Of a DNA stretch of 64,000 nucleotides, positions 24,125 to 36,835 are shown piece after piece. The notes under the pieces were generated by a model, which was not told the origin of the DNA, ran no database searches, and saw only the letters and a list, made by a program, of their open reading frames with translations. Position numbers and translations under genes: made by a program. Numbering within the stretch: the first letter of the stretch is position 1; every line of letters begins with the position of its first letter. The DNA is from Sipunculus nudus (taxonomy: Eukaryota > Annelida > Sipuncula > Golfingiida > Sipunculidae): the NCBI GenBank assembly GCA_026874595.1, contig CM049320.1, forward strand, positions 14,013,488-14,077,487, read 5' to 3'.

Positions 24125-25807
24125 TGCTGGCCCAATGCTTCTTGGCTACTAATTCGTGCGCACGAGTTATTAATTCGTGCGCACGAATTAGTAGCCAATG
24201 AGAAGCAAGCACACATCGACTCAGTCTAGGCACAGGCAGGCAGTTTCCGCGGGCACACACGGTTGTCAAAATGGAGCCCACCGCCTTACAACAGTTCCAT
24301 GACTTCCTACCTTGGAAAATTCGGAACTCTGTATATTGAAAAAAGAAAGGGCTTTAAGCGATACTTAAAGAATATAAATATAAAACTCACAGACCCAGTT
24401 GCCTTGCATGGTGGAAAATTTCTAAGGCTTTCTCTCGTAAAAAAAAACAACAACCAACCTTATCATCGTTGGGGTATAATGGGAACATTATTTAGACAAA
24501 GCCGATCAGGCTGAAATTTTTTCACAGATATTTTGCTTCACAAAGTAACTACAGTTACAGTTTTCAATCGCCATTTGGGATGATGCTGAATTGCATATTA
24601 CACATAAACTAGGTGAAATGAACTTCACAGAACTTCTCATGTCATATTTGGGATTCGCTCTCTGACAGGAACACATAAACATGATATGTTTGAAAGGCAA
24701 TAAGCGTTTGGAAATTTTGAAAACAAATTATAAATTCCATTTCTCTATGAAAGTTTTAGATCGTATGTACAAATGATTAATACGTTTAGTTCTGGAGTGT
24801 GGTGTTTTAATATTTAACAATTGTTCTGTCAGACAGTTATACCAGCTGGAGATTACTATACAACGGAAAGCATGTTTAACATGTACGGGAGCGCTCTCGA
24901 CTTCCATCACTGGAGCAATGGTAAAAGAGCTATAATGGTCAAGTATAAAAATAAGAAGAGAGCCACATTTTATGAAATGATTAACGGACTAGCTCCAGAT
25001 TATCTGCTAATATATTAACTCAAACTCTGTCTCATGCTCAGCCCAATACAGTCCGCGCAAATCGCATTTGCTAAAGATACCAAGGTTCACACGGAGAGAC
25101 TCGCTTTTCTTTCCTTCCATTTTTTTTCTTTTCTTTCTATAGCCAGCAAACTTTGGAACAGTTTCCTATAATTCAGTCTACTTCATTCGATTCCTTTAAG
25201 GAAAATGTTTGTGACAATTTAAACCCTGCCTCTCGAAAAATATACAGTTATTATTGCGACAATCATCGTCAACATGAAATTATCTATACTCGGTTACGAC
25301 TAGGTGCCAGTTAATTAAATAAATACCTATTTTCAATTGGAAAGACTGATGGTTATAATATATTTGATATGGACTGAGACGTTTATTTTTATTGTATTAC
25401 GTCTACCAGTAATAATATATGAATAAGTATCAGTGTATGTGGAATCTCAATCTGTATTAACGTATATTATGTATATATATATATATATCTTATCCTGTGT
25501 GAATATATGTGCACTTTTCCAATCTGATCATATATATATATATACATATATACCTTCATGTTAATTTTTCACTTTCTTTTAATTTATATGCAGGAGAGCA
25601 GTTGCATAAGCCTTATCGGCTGATTTGTTATCCTACTGAAATAAATATATTTCCAAATTGGAAATATATTTCTCACACCTAGTAATTCGTGCGCACGAAT
25701 TAATAAATATTTTTCTCCCTTTGGAAATTATTTTTTCACACCGAGTAATTCGTGCGCACGAATTAGTAATTCGTGGCCACGGATTAGTAATTTGTGCGCA
25801 CGAATTA
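23873..25807. repeat. Thirteen 20-bp palindromes in four clusters
   Basis: Units start at 23,873, 23,894, 23,915, 23,936, 23,957; 24,016, 24,037; 24,150, 24,171; 25,683, 25,746, 25,767 and 25,788. Consensus TAATTCGTGCGCACGAATTA, a perfect dyad; within clusters the period is 21 bp. Two units (23,936 and 25,767) have GTGGCCAC in place of GTGCGCAC, a paired change that keeps the centre palindromic. The 24,150-24,190 pair is itself inside a 70-bp hairpin (GCTTCTTGGCTACTAA inverted as TTAGTAGCCAATGAGAAGC). Confidence 0.95.
24820..25315 (+). pseudogene. LINE reverse transcriptase, 3' end only
   Basis: The first frame contains GDYYTTESMFN and MINGLAPDYLL, which match the thumb/C-terminal tail of non-LTR retrotransposon reverse transcriptases (family pattern: DYYTPS..MF, then NGLAP.YL). 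Frameshifted remnants continue with KLWNS, and near 25,295 RLRLGAS, the typical end of such proteins. A 5'-truncated, decayed LINE copy. The rest of 24,210-25,650 shows no gene. Confidence 0.7.
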
Positions 25808-25954
25808 ATTAATATTTTTCACCATGTCGTCTCACGGGCTGCGTAGAATTCAATTAGTAAGATTTTAACAATTTTTTTGCGGGGACCCCACGTTCGACTT
25901 CGACACATGCGGGAATTCGACTTAACCGAGTTTGAAACAATGAGGTTTCACTGT

Positions 25955-28180
25955 ATATATATATATATATATATAAACATAAACACAGGCTAAGGGTGAT
26001 ACTATGTGTAGTTTAAAACATTGATTTTTAGGGGAAACGTGATTAGTACTAAAGTAACATGTTTCTTCACTAAAAGAAAACGATTCAAACTTATCCGAAT
26101 TAAAGACTTGCATGCTTGCAATATCGTTGGAAAGAATGTAAATATTTTCGTATCCCTCCTTTACCTCTTCTGATTCGTCTTAGCTCCCCTGCTTCAGATT
26201 AATACTGACATTTTAGATTAAACTTGAATAATAGATAATCATTTGATAAATATGATATTTCAGTTATATCCATATCAAACATCCTAATAATACATGATTT
26301 ACTTTAATACTTTTTACATGCACAACCATTTAGTGTGTAAACCAACACCATTTGATGTTCGTTTCTTTACTTAAAATATGGGTTTTCTGTTCAGTTGTTA
26401 AGATATTTTGACACACCTGTCGCAGTCATCCCTCCCATTTTTGAAAAATCTAATTCATGGTTTTATGCATTTTCTTTTAAATTTTATGTTATTTTTATGC
26501 TCTTGATAATCACCATTTATGTGTTAGTTTATGATGGTCGCTATGATATAGATTATGCAAAAAATATAAACACTTGAACTTGATATGTTCACAAATCAAA
26601 TGAATTTCTCAAACTAATAACATGTTGAAGGAATACTTAGTGTTAGGAGAAGAGAAAAAAATGAACTAATGGCCACTGGAGAAAATACAAATTTTATGAC
26701 TGGTGTCCTCAAACTCTTTCACGGGGACATACAGTGAGGTCGGTGAACTATTTTGCCATTAAGCCAATGTTTTTATAATAATGAGTGCATGATCATAAAA
26801 AACATGGGTAATATAGCTAGATATTATCAAAATAGAAGCATGATTCTCGAACTATTTACTCCGACAGCTTGGGCACTCCTATATCAGTCATCAACGAATT
26901 CGCAAAAAAGAAACTCCGCAAGTTAACTTACCATTATAATCAGGGTGCCCCTTAGGACTGCAGCTTAAGGGGTTATCCTTTTCCTTTCTCAAATATAGCC
27001 GTTATTTCAATATATTTACCACTGTATTTTAAAATAAAGATACAGAAAATACAAAATTCCAGCCCTACTTTTAAAACATTACCCTTGACTTTCAAATCCT
27101 AGCACTAACATTTCAGACAATAATTTAGAAAAACTCTTAATAGGGATATTCGTCGTCCGAAGCCCATATATGAAACATGCTTTTGATGCACACAGCGGGG
27201 CGAACTAGCCTTTTTGCCGCCTGGGCCGATCGATGGAAACAAATTAAGTTACCTTTTCAATTAAGCTATTAGTTGGCAACAACGCAATTATATCCATGAA
27301 TTAATTCACAAAGAATTTTTTTCCTACCACTAAAAGAAAAGTAAACTTTTTGCTAATGTAAATCGAAACGCTCTGACATCAAACAAGTATATTTATATAT
27401 TAAGTGCACAGCAAGGAATAAATTGTATCTAGAAAAAAATATTACAATGCAGGATACACATATAACGTATTAACAAAATTTTCTATGGACACACAATTTA
27501 TGATTAGTTGAAACTCATCAGTTTAAAACTTCATTTGTGATTTGTCCAATTACAATATTCTCAATGTAGAATATAGCCTCAACTAGGTGATAGACCCGGT
27601 ATACCGGGCTTATTACCGGGGTTGGGGAGATTTATTAACTGAGATGTGAAATGTTGGTTAATTTTTTATTCTAAAAGTTAAAGAAAATATAGGTTTTCAG
27701 TGGGAAACTGTCTCCATAAGATATGTATAAACATTTTGGCGCGACTGCAGAATAACTCACGCACCTCTCTGAGGCACAACACTTCTGTGAACAGAAAACG
27801 TTTCCATATACAGCTGCTTGTATCTTAATTTTGCAACTTACATGAATCCAAAACATACCGTCCGTCCGTATAAACGCATAACCTGGTGGAGACAGTGTGT
27901 GAATGATCCTGCAGTCGCTCCAACATTTTTAACATTTATTTTGTGGGGCTGTCCACGTGGCAAGAATTTATACCCCGGTATGTTTACCTTGAAGACCTGG
28001 TCAGTGATGGTGTTTACATTGCGAACCGGAATGAGACGCGGGGGCATTCAGGTTTTCAATAATATTTGACAGGATTCTATCGTTGGACGTATAAAGATTA
28101 GGTTGGTGTGACTAACACATGAAAGATTTATTAGATGTACGTTGCAAGGAAGAAAGAAACAGAAATATGCATAACTCGTA
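25955..28180. other. Non-coding stretch
   Basis: AT-rich DNA with short TA tracts. No coding family, RNA gene or strong repeat recognised apart from a small CCGGTATACCGGG palindrome at 27,597. Confidence 0.5.
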
Positions 28181-28184
28181 AGTA

Positions 28185-28400
28185 GCAGAAGCGGACCCAA
28201 CGGGACTACATGCAGAGGATCCATATTCATTTTCAACCGCCGCAACTTTTTTTTTTCATCGTATCAGACATATTTTGAGACCGAAAACCCAAACACCATT
28301 CCGCCCAACCCCATCCCACCCCACGCCTATTAGTGAAATTGGGACGTTGAATTGGGTTTTGTCATTATTCCTCCTGGGTTGAACTCTCCATTTCATAAAG
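28185..28400 (+). mobile_element. CAGAAGCGGATC-ended MITE, diverged copy 4
   Basis: Begins GCAGAAGCGGACCC and retains CCTCCTGGGTTGAAC near the far end; the interior and right terminus are eroded. Confidence 0.5.
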
Positions 28401-28559
28401 CAAGAAACATGTGTTTTTCTCTTTTACCGACCACGCACGTGGGTTGGAGCCTCGTTCAAGTGAAAGGTCCGACAGGCTGAAATTCCTCACTGAAAGCAAG
28501 CGTTATTCATATGAAGAATAGTTATGTTTGAGGTTGAAAGACCACGAAAAACAGCCTAA

Positions 28560-28965
28560 GACCTGGAAGTTTGCAGAAAAGGTTATAGGGTATTTACTAT
28601 AACATTTTATGAGTATGTTGTGTTGACCATTTAATGATTTTGTATATTGCATTTGTTAAGTTTAGTTGAAAATATATGCGTTTTATGATTTTGTGCCACT
28701 CTGGGAAACCTTCTGTATGTTGAACCATCAATATATTATCTAACACAGAGTGCTGATAGTATATTTTCTTATATTAAGATAAAATAAACCCCCAACATAA
28801 AGGAAATTAAACTGTACATATTTCTCAGTTCTGAACATTTTATCAGCTTGATGTTTTATAATAAGCTTTTCAAATTTGTGATAACTGGAGTCTAAATCTA
28901 TTCTGGTATAATAAAATGATACTTTCAGAAGATATTCCTCATTGCATCCATAGGAACGAAGTATG
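28560..28965 (+). repeat. Dispersed duplicate block, copy 1
   Basis: Matches 57,095-57,470 in the same orientation: shared anchors include GGTTATAGGGTATTT (GATTATAGGGTATTT), GTATGTTGAACCATC and ATGATACTTTCAGAAGATATT. It lies directly left of unit C copy 1, so it may mark the original left edge of the duplicated region. Non-coding. Confidence 0.75.
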
Positions 28966-31439
28966 TCGGGATACCCAGGCATCTCTTGAGGGGTTCCACG
29001 TCAGGAGACATTCTGTGCCTCAAATAAACGATGGATCTGTGTTTCAGTGTTTATCTGTGATTCGGTCGCTTGTCGATGTAATTCTTTAACAGGTTATTAT
29101 TGAATAGACATGTATAATAATTTTCAGAAAACCCATATCAGCCATCTGGCCACATCCAAGATCATGTAGATATATGCAGCCCCCATTGTCAAGGTGAACA
29201 ATACCTACAAGTGCAAGTGAAAGACCAACTTCCACTCCACAGATATAACAGCCACCTATCTTGGAAAATAGCTGAAATGGTATTTTCAATTTCATCTTTT
29301 TTTTTCATCGTCATATGCAACAATACACAGAGTCAATACAAGACCATTTTATCTTTTGTTCATATTTGTACGGTATACAGGCCCCACCACTCAAAAAAAA
29401 TATGTCAACAGAATAATTTAAATTGTTGTACTTTGCATTTATTTTGAAAATAAAATGATTCTTCAGGCTTTCCCTCGGTTAGAAAAAGATAAGAGGAAAT
29501 TAATATATTAATTAGAGAGGAAAATATAAAAAAAAAAATGGAATTCCTTGCCTTAAGAGACAGCATTTATTAATTCCATGTTTAATAATCACTGTCCCTT
29601 TCAATTATTTTTCTGGTGTATAAAGATGCAATCTTGTTTTCTTTTGGGTTTTATTCAAATCCAGGTTGGACATACAGAACATTGATACAAAACAGATATT
29701 TGTCACATTGTTCATGGGAAGCCGTTTCATTTTACAACTTACATGGGAATTCTAATGTACAATAGTTGAGACTGGGATCCAATCTAAACTGGTTGACTTC
29801 CTGTGTACTTAGGAATTACATAAAAATAAAAATCTCAACAAGTTATTTTGGTATATCTCAATGTACACTGGTTAACATTGGGATATCCTGAAGCGCACCA
29901 GTAAACTATGAAATATCCTGGAATACATAAAAAACATAATTTTTAAGTGACTGCCTCAGAATTCTCATAATTTACATGTTCATTATTTTAATTACAACAG
30001 TAAAACAAAGCCCTTTATCAATGCACTTAAACACACTTGCTATAAAATGTAAAACATTTAGGCTGTTGACCGGTCTATATATTCTAAACCATTGTTTTCT
30101 AAATAGTCCAAAGTATTCTTTTCACGTAAGGTTATTTAGTTTCAAACTTTAGGTAATTGAAATTCCGATCATAACTCTTGTGCCTTAGAACTCCCAGTTA
30201 CATTGGTGGAACCCTGACCTTGCCTAATACACTGTGATATGTACACGTGCAAATCAGACTACTTCTTATGATGTTGTAAAATGTTAACAAGATTTTATTT
30301 CTATAAATGTCAACCTTATATTTAATATTGTGGAGTTCTTACTGTTATTGCAAATATCATTATCATTCTTCAGAAGATGTAGATCAGTAGTACTCACGAA
30401 CTAATCAAGGTATATGCAGGTTCATATTTTGCATGTAAATGTATAACTGAATCTCATACACCATTTTTTTCTTATTATAATCAACATCCCATAAAATAAA
30501 GGGTGCGAATGCAATTCATGTTTAGCAGGTAACAGATAAAAGAGAGTAAAAAATCAGTAAGGCTTGTACTGTAACACTCCTGCGTTCTGCGACTTCTTAT
30601 GTATGTATATCCCCTTAAATTATTGAATTTTAAAAAGTGGTTAGGTCTAATCATTAAGATTGTACATACTTTGCATTTCCAGGGATGAAAACATTTGTTA
30701 AGGTATAGACTATATAAGAGAAGTGGAGAATCAAAAGACAACCTGAAGTTGTTATACTTAGGGACATATGTGTTTTTGGTTAGCAGAGAGTTCTACCTTA
30801 TGTGTGATGCCAACATTTACATAGTGAAATATCACTTGCTTAAATTGTTGACCCAGATATTTCATGTTATTCCTTTTTGAGTGCGTCATGTTGAAACTTC
30901 AGATATTTTGACTTTAATCAAGAAAGGGGTCTTTATGTTGATTACCAATATATATGTATATTTATATATACATATATATGTGTGTGTATGTATGTGTCAA
31001 ACAGGTGAAAGTGTTTATACTGGAAGTTTTTAATCGTAACGGAGGCATAAATGTGTTGTAGTAATAACAGAATAATGTTAATGTTTTGTTTAGACATGGA
31101 TATTTTCCATTCTTCAGTGTACAAAATATTGTAATGTAACAACAAACAAGTTACCCATGGGCAATGACACTCAGCTGACTAAGAAAACATAAGATGAGCG
31201 ATAAGAAAAAAAAATAAGCCTTTTTTTCAACATGCAAAGTTTGGAATTCAGTTTGCAAGCAATCACAGTCACCAAAAGGTATTGAACATGAATCAAGTAC
31301 AGATATTATAGCACATCACAGACAATTATAGCATATTACTGGCAATACATAAAGTATATCACATGGATTATAGCACTTCACAGGTATTATACACACACAA
31401 GAGTGAACTGATCTATACTGATTCAAATACATACAATTC

Positions 31440-32720
31440 CTATAGCGCTTTCATCACAGTGCTTTCTGTACCATTTAACAATCTAACACTAATGGGTATG
31501 AAAATTTTCCTGTATCTTGCTGTGCGGCAATGTTCAGCCCTTAGTCTTCTTCCCGACCTCAGGGTATCATATAAACAAGACAGTTTATGCGTAGAATCAG
31601 CCCTGATAAACTGTGCCTTTCATGTGACACAACAGCAATAGAGTTCATTCAGCAGCTTTACATTCTTAAGACCCAACTTTGTCCCTGCACGAACAATTCT
31701 TCCCAGTATGTTTTAGGATGCTGTATTGCAATTTCCGAACCAGCTTATAATACAGTATGTAATTAGCACTGACTGAATCACCGACATTAAAAAAAAATAC
31801 ATTGTTTTCGTATCAACATTCATCCGGTACAGTTTCTCAGGAAGAAAATCTCATGTTTGTCTTTTTATAAATGTTTAGCACATTAGCTTCAAAAATACAA
31901 TTTTTCATCTATTATTGTACCCAGATATTTGTATTCTGTCACATTTTCCACAGTTATTGCCACACCGCTCCACAAATCTTTGTACCTCTAGCCTATAATC
32001 TAAGTGTGAATTATTACAAAGGTTATTCAGTGCCATGTCATCGGCGTATTTGATCAATTACAACTCTTAGAGATTACCCTGCAGTCACTGGTATATAAAG
32101 TGAATAATATGGATGAGAGAACGTACCCCTGTGAAGCACCAATATTTGTGTGATTTTTCTCAGATTTGACATTCTTTAATCTGACAAAATGGTACCTGGA
32201 TGTTAAAAAGCTTTATGTCCATCTTTTGATAGAAGGGCTGACATTCATGTTAAGAAGTTTCTTTAGGAGCTAGTGTGGTTGAATCGTATTGAAAGCGCTA
32301 GAGAAATCTAAAGGATTTTTGCAAACTTGTTATTTCCATTGCTACTTAGCGAATCAAGGAATTTTAAAATATCGCGTGTGATCAGAATGGTCGGATCTTC
32401 AACAATCCGCTTGGTGGTGTAGGCAAATTGTAAAGGGTCTTGGTGCTGTTTAATTTTTTTACATAACATCGCTTTCATTATCTTTCAAATGATTTCATGA
32501 CAATTGCAATGAGTGCGCTTGGTCTGAAGTCGTTTAAAACCTTAGCGGAATTGTTTTTGGTAGGAATGGTAGGAACATATCCCGTGTTTAATAAAATTTG
32601 AAACAAATGGGTGAATATAGGTACCAATTCCTCACTGCACACTTTTAGAACCTTTCCACTCAATTTGTCTGGGCCCATGGCCTTACAAACTTTCACCTTT
32701 TTCACGAAACGACTTTATCA
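31440..32720 (-). pseudogene. LINE (CR1/L2/Rex-like) reverse transcriptase, decayed
   Basis: Minus-strand frames in order: KAMGPDKLSGKVLK (fingers, 32,690), NDFRPSALIAIVMKSFER (32,480-32,540), DPLQFAYTTKR (32,420), GASQGYVLSSILFTLYTSDC (about 32,120), the YADD catalytic motif at 32,037-32,048, then a YLGTIID-type motif (frameshifted, about 31,930) and the SGRR..R thumb region (about 31,560). Several frameshifts and stops; no endonuclease domain upstream. It lies in the block of unit C1 that unit C2 lacks. Known role of the family: target-primed reverse transcription. Confidence 0.85.
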
Positions 32721-32754
32721 TCTGAATGCCAAATTATGTTGGTGGTATCTCCAT

Positions 32755-33900
32755 TCAACTAAAGCTTAGCTTGGAGGATATGAGTAACAGAGACCTAATT
32801 AAAGGTTTCTAAGGAGATTTTTATGGACCTCTCTGGATGTCTTGTTAGAAGATTTTAGGTGAAATGGTTACGATTTGTGCCCTGTTAAAAGATACACTAC
32901 ATCTTTGAAGGTCTCAAAAATAGAGAAAAAAATGTGTAAAACTTGAAAAAAGATCCAGGTGGCGCCAATATTCTGCAAGAACTCATGAAACACTCAATGA
33001 TGAATATGCATGCAAAGAATCATGGAAATCAATGCATTAGTTGTTCAGATACTGGAGCTTTTTGTAACCAATTTTAATTATTCGGGGGGGGGGGGGGGTT
33101 CATCTGAGCTCCATAGCTCGGAGGATATCGGTAACAGAGACCTAATTTCAGGATTCCAAGGAGATTTTTCATGGACCCCCCTGGGTGTAAAGTAACAATA
33201 TTCTTGATGCAATGGTTACGATTTGTGTCTGGTTAACGGCAAACTGCTGCTTTGAAGGTCTGAAAAATAGAGAAAAAATCGTAAAAACTGGGAAAATCCA
33301 GTTTACCCACCAGTCTGCAGGAACCTGATGAAAATTCGATGATCAATATGCATTAGTTATTCAGATACTTGAGCTTTTGAATCAAGTTTTAATCATTCTT
33401 GGGGTTAATTTCGAGTCCCATAGCACACAGGATATGGGTAACAGAAACCTAATTTCAGGTTTCCAAAGAGATTTTTCATGGACCTCCCTGGATGTAAAGA
33501 TGGAAGTTTCTAGGTGCAATGCTTGCGATTTATGCCTTATTAACAGACAACCACATCTTTGAAGGTCTCAAATTTGAGAAAAAATGCTTAAAATTTGAAA
33601 AAGAGCAGGTGGCGACACCAGTCAGGAAATGATAAACACTCCATGATTAATATGCATGCAAAGAATCACTAGTTCTTAAGATATTTGAGCTTTTGTATCA
33701 AAATTATAATTATTCTGGGGGTACTTCTGAGCCCCATAGCTCAAAGGATATGGGTAACAGAGACCTTATTTCTTGTTTCGAAGGAGATATTTCATGGATT
33801 TCCTTGAATGTGAAGTTAGAAGATTCTAAGTCCAGTGGTAACGATTTGTGCCCGGAACGACAGACGGACAGACGAAGGACAGACGGACGACGGACATAGA
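32755..33900 (+). repeat. Tandem repeat of about 310-345 bp, four units
   Basis: GATATGGGTAACAGAGACCT recurs at about 32,778, 33,122, 33,431 and 33,748, each followed by TTCCAAGGAGATTTTTCATGG and later GGTTACGATTTGTG. It ends in a purine-rich GACGGACAGACGAAGGAC tail and GATCGCTATAGC. A short form of the same tail is at 45,410-45,500 in unit C2. Confidence 0.85.
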
Positions 33901-36582
33901 GTGATCGCTATAGCGCAATGACTTTCAGTTAGGGATGTTATTTGACTCTGTGAAATAATTTATTCCAAAAGGTAAAAAAGACCACTATAAGTTGGTCAGT
34001 TTATATTAATTATATATATAATAAGTACAGGTTACTAAGATAATTATATTATGAATGTTGCTAAATGATCATGCTATGAAGCCTTGGTGTTGAACAGCCC
34101 GTCATAGAATGAATCAGACTGTTCGCCTCATGTTTGTGTTTGAATAGAGGCCTTCATACTATGTTTGTTGTTTTAGGTATCACATTACAATATTCAGCAG
34201 ATAATACACCAGTTTTAATTATTCTACCCCGGCACTATTTGACTGTCTGCATACATAGTTAGTAGACATATCTTTTGTAAATATGGTGATATGTTGAATT
34301 AAAATAGAAATTATTGTGAGACAGCTCTAGAAACATACGAATGACAGTAAGATTTAACCATATTTAAACATGTAACTTTAAATATTTATATGTTTAGCGC
34401 TGATTCCTGGCAGATATATCCTCTATTCATGATCTCTATTTATTGTTAGTTAAATAACATTTCCTTTTATAATTATAGAAATATATGAATATAATGTTTA
34501 ATCGAAAACAGATTTTCAGAGTTTCAATATACATACAGGCAAGCAAAGGTAGCGTTGGTCAGCCTTAGGTAGCCAATCATTTCCTGAATAGGGTGGGGTA
34601 CTTAAATCCGGAGTAGTCATTAACTGGTCAGTTTTTTTCATGGTCAATCGACTGGTCACCAGCTCGGGGAACCAGAGTTAATAAGATCAAGCCGCTCACC
34701 GGTCTCACTAGTATGAAACTCCTTAGAATTAAGTATTGGATTAAACAATTATTGTTGCCTGTTGAACTTAAAAAGCATCTTAGTTACTATAATGTTTATT
34801 TAATAACTGCTGTGCTGTGATGGCTGGTTCAAGTACCGCGGTCCACAGCATTATCATATAGCTACATTTATGACAAATATTACCAGAGTTACCTGAACGA
34901 ATGTCATGCACCATTACAATATGTATGTAGTGGTCCTAGAATGGTTAAAATATTAGCAAAATATATTTGATTATTTCTGGTTGTTTTGACCAAAAGAATA
35001 TTTGGACACGTATCTACCAACCAAATTGGTTAATTTTAACCAATTTTGATTTTTACAACCAATATGTTTTAAGAGTGTACAATAGCTACACTCCTCTTTG
35101 TGTCAATATGTCACATGGGAATGTTTGGTAATAAAAATTCTGGTCACATGAATACTCTACCTGTAGGCTCGAATTTTCTATCCTACACGTAAAGTTGCGT
35201 TCCTCAAAAAATAGATTCGGTCTGTTCTCGCATTTGATCAGTAGTCTATGTGCTACACTACACCTGTGAGCAGCCGGTTTAGAAAACCAAACAAGTTTTC
35301 GGGCGGTGATAAATTATGCATGTGTTTAAAAAGGTCAGGTCAAAGCGCAAAGTGCGTATCATCTAATTGTAGCATTTCTACTAATTCATAACTGCCCTTA
35401 TGGAACTGAAGGAAACAGACTATTCACCAGTTACAGGATTATTCCCTTTATGTCGTGGTGGATGACTCAAGCAATAATTATAACTCTATGGTTTATTCAA
35501 ATGTGTATCCTTCATGTAAAAGAACAAGGTGACGAATTTCATGATTAAATCATATGTCCATTATTTAAAAATAGATAGATAAAGTTAAATGAACAGTAAT
35601 TTCTCGAGCAGACTAAACACCTTGAACATACATGTTAGAATTGTTCAATATCACAGACTCACTCAACTGTTTAAAATAGAATAACCACGTCTAGATTTAT
35701 CTAAAGATTACATCTTAGTTATATATGTCCGTATTTACATAATAGATACCTAGTTGGCTTGTCAATAGTATTACGTATAGCTACTTGCTTGTATTTGGAT
35801 CACAGTAATTTGTTTTCCTTGTTTAACATTACACTGTGTTATTCATTTCATTAATGTTTTATTCTACATTTTACTCTCATGCAAAGTATAATGCCTTATA
35901 TTAAAGGGGCCTCATTACCTATAAAACATTTTGAATTAACACGGAAAATAGCTTCTTCTCTTAGAAATAAATTCGTCCATACAAAATATTGCATGAAACC
36001 GTTGGTTACACATTGTAACGAGTGTTGAAAAATGTGAACCGGGCGCGAACACAGGCGTCAACATAAACACAGCTCGTTGATCTCCGTGCATCGCCCGGGC
36101 CACAGCACCTTACAATCAGAAATAGCTTTGACTGACTTGCCCTCAAAATGTAATTCGTGTTCTGAACACGTAAAACAACATGAAACAACACGTAATGGCT
36201 CAGGGACCCGATACACGGGCTCATTCTGTGCTACGCGTTTCATTTCAATTAAGGGCCCTGGGCTTATCAATCAGATCTGTTGCGACGAGATCTACAGTGA
36301 ATTTACATTCTATCCATGAACCGTAAATTCCATTCAGCAGGGATATTTAAGAGGACATAAAGGTCCAAGTAAAGGCTGCTTTGGACCAGACCTTGTTCGG
36401 GATTTGTCGCCCAGGCGCAAATTCGGACCTCCGGTCACGTAGTCTTATTATTGTGAACAGAAACATGTGGACTATGTTTACTGACATGCAGAACCATAAT
36501 AAAGTGTAAATCATCCATATGCTAGGTGCTGATATTGTTTCCTAGAATGGTTTTACTGGAAACTTTAGAAACTCGTATAGTA

Positions 36583-36705
36583 CACACAGAATTTATTTTA
36601 TCTCGTTCCCACCCGAAAGTATCTCGTTCCCATGCGAGGGAACGCGATACTACCGCGTGGGAACGAGATAGTAAATAATTTGCTGTGTTGTCCTAAACGA
36701 GCCGC
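36583..36705. mobile_element. Foldback MITE (TATCTCGTTCCC family), copy in C1
   Basis: TATCTCGTTCCCACCCG at 36,599-36,615 is inverted as CGCGTGGGAACGAGATA at 36,654-36,670; the outer arms share an ACACACAG / CTGTGTTGT pair and CTCGTATAG / CTAAACGAG. Confidence 0.75.
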
Positions 36706-36835
36706 CGTAGACTCCAACACTTTGTGTTGTATGAATTACGTGGTTCAATAGTCACAGTAAGAATCCTCCTGCAAGCACATGCAAATCACAAAATGAACCA
36801 AACGTCTTACAAGGAAGCAAGCTGATAAAAAGCAA

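Larger units (their letters stand above)
15791..25953. mobile_element. Tigger/pogo-like terminal inverted repeats enclosing a transposon nest
   Basis: The left terminus CAGTGAAACCTCGTTGTGTC (15,791) and the right terminus, reverse complement CAGTGAAACCTCATTGTTTC (ending 25,953), match closely and each is flanked by TA, the target site of the mariner/Tigger superfamily; CAGTGAAACCTCG is a familiar Tigger/pogo end. No DDE transposase is visible between them. The interior holds other elements, including a roughly 110-bp direct repeat at 16,277-16,398 and 23,626-23,738 (GATGAGT, CGGTATTAATTA, ACAACTGTT). The ends could come from one interrupted element or two related ones. Confidence 0.5.

Noticed and set aside
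23797-24281. Open frames with repeated IRAHELL / ARISNS peptides
   Set aside because: Translations of the 21-bp-spaced palindromes, not protein-coding genes.
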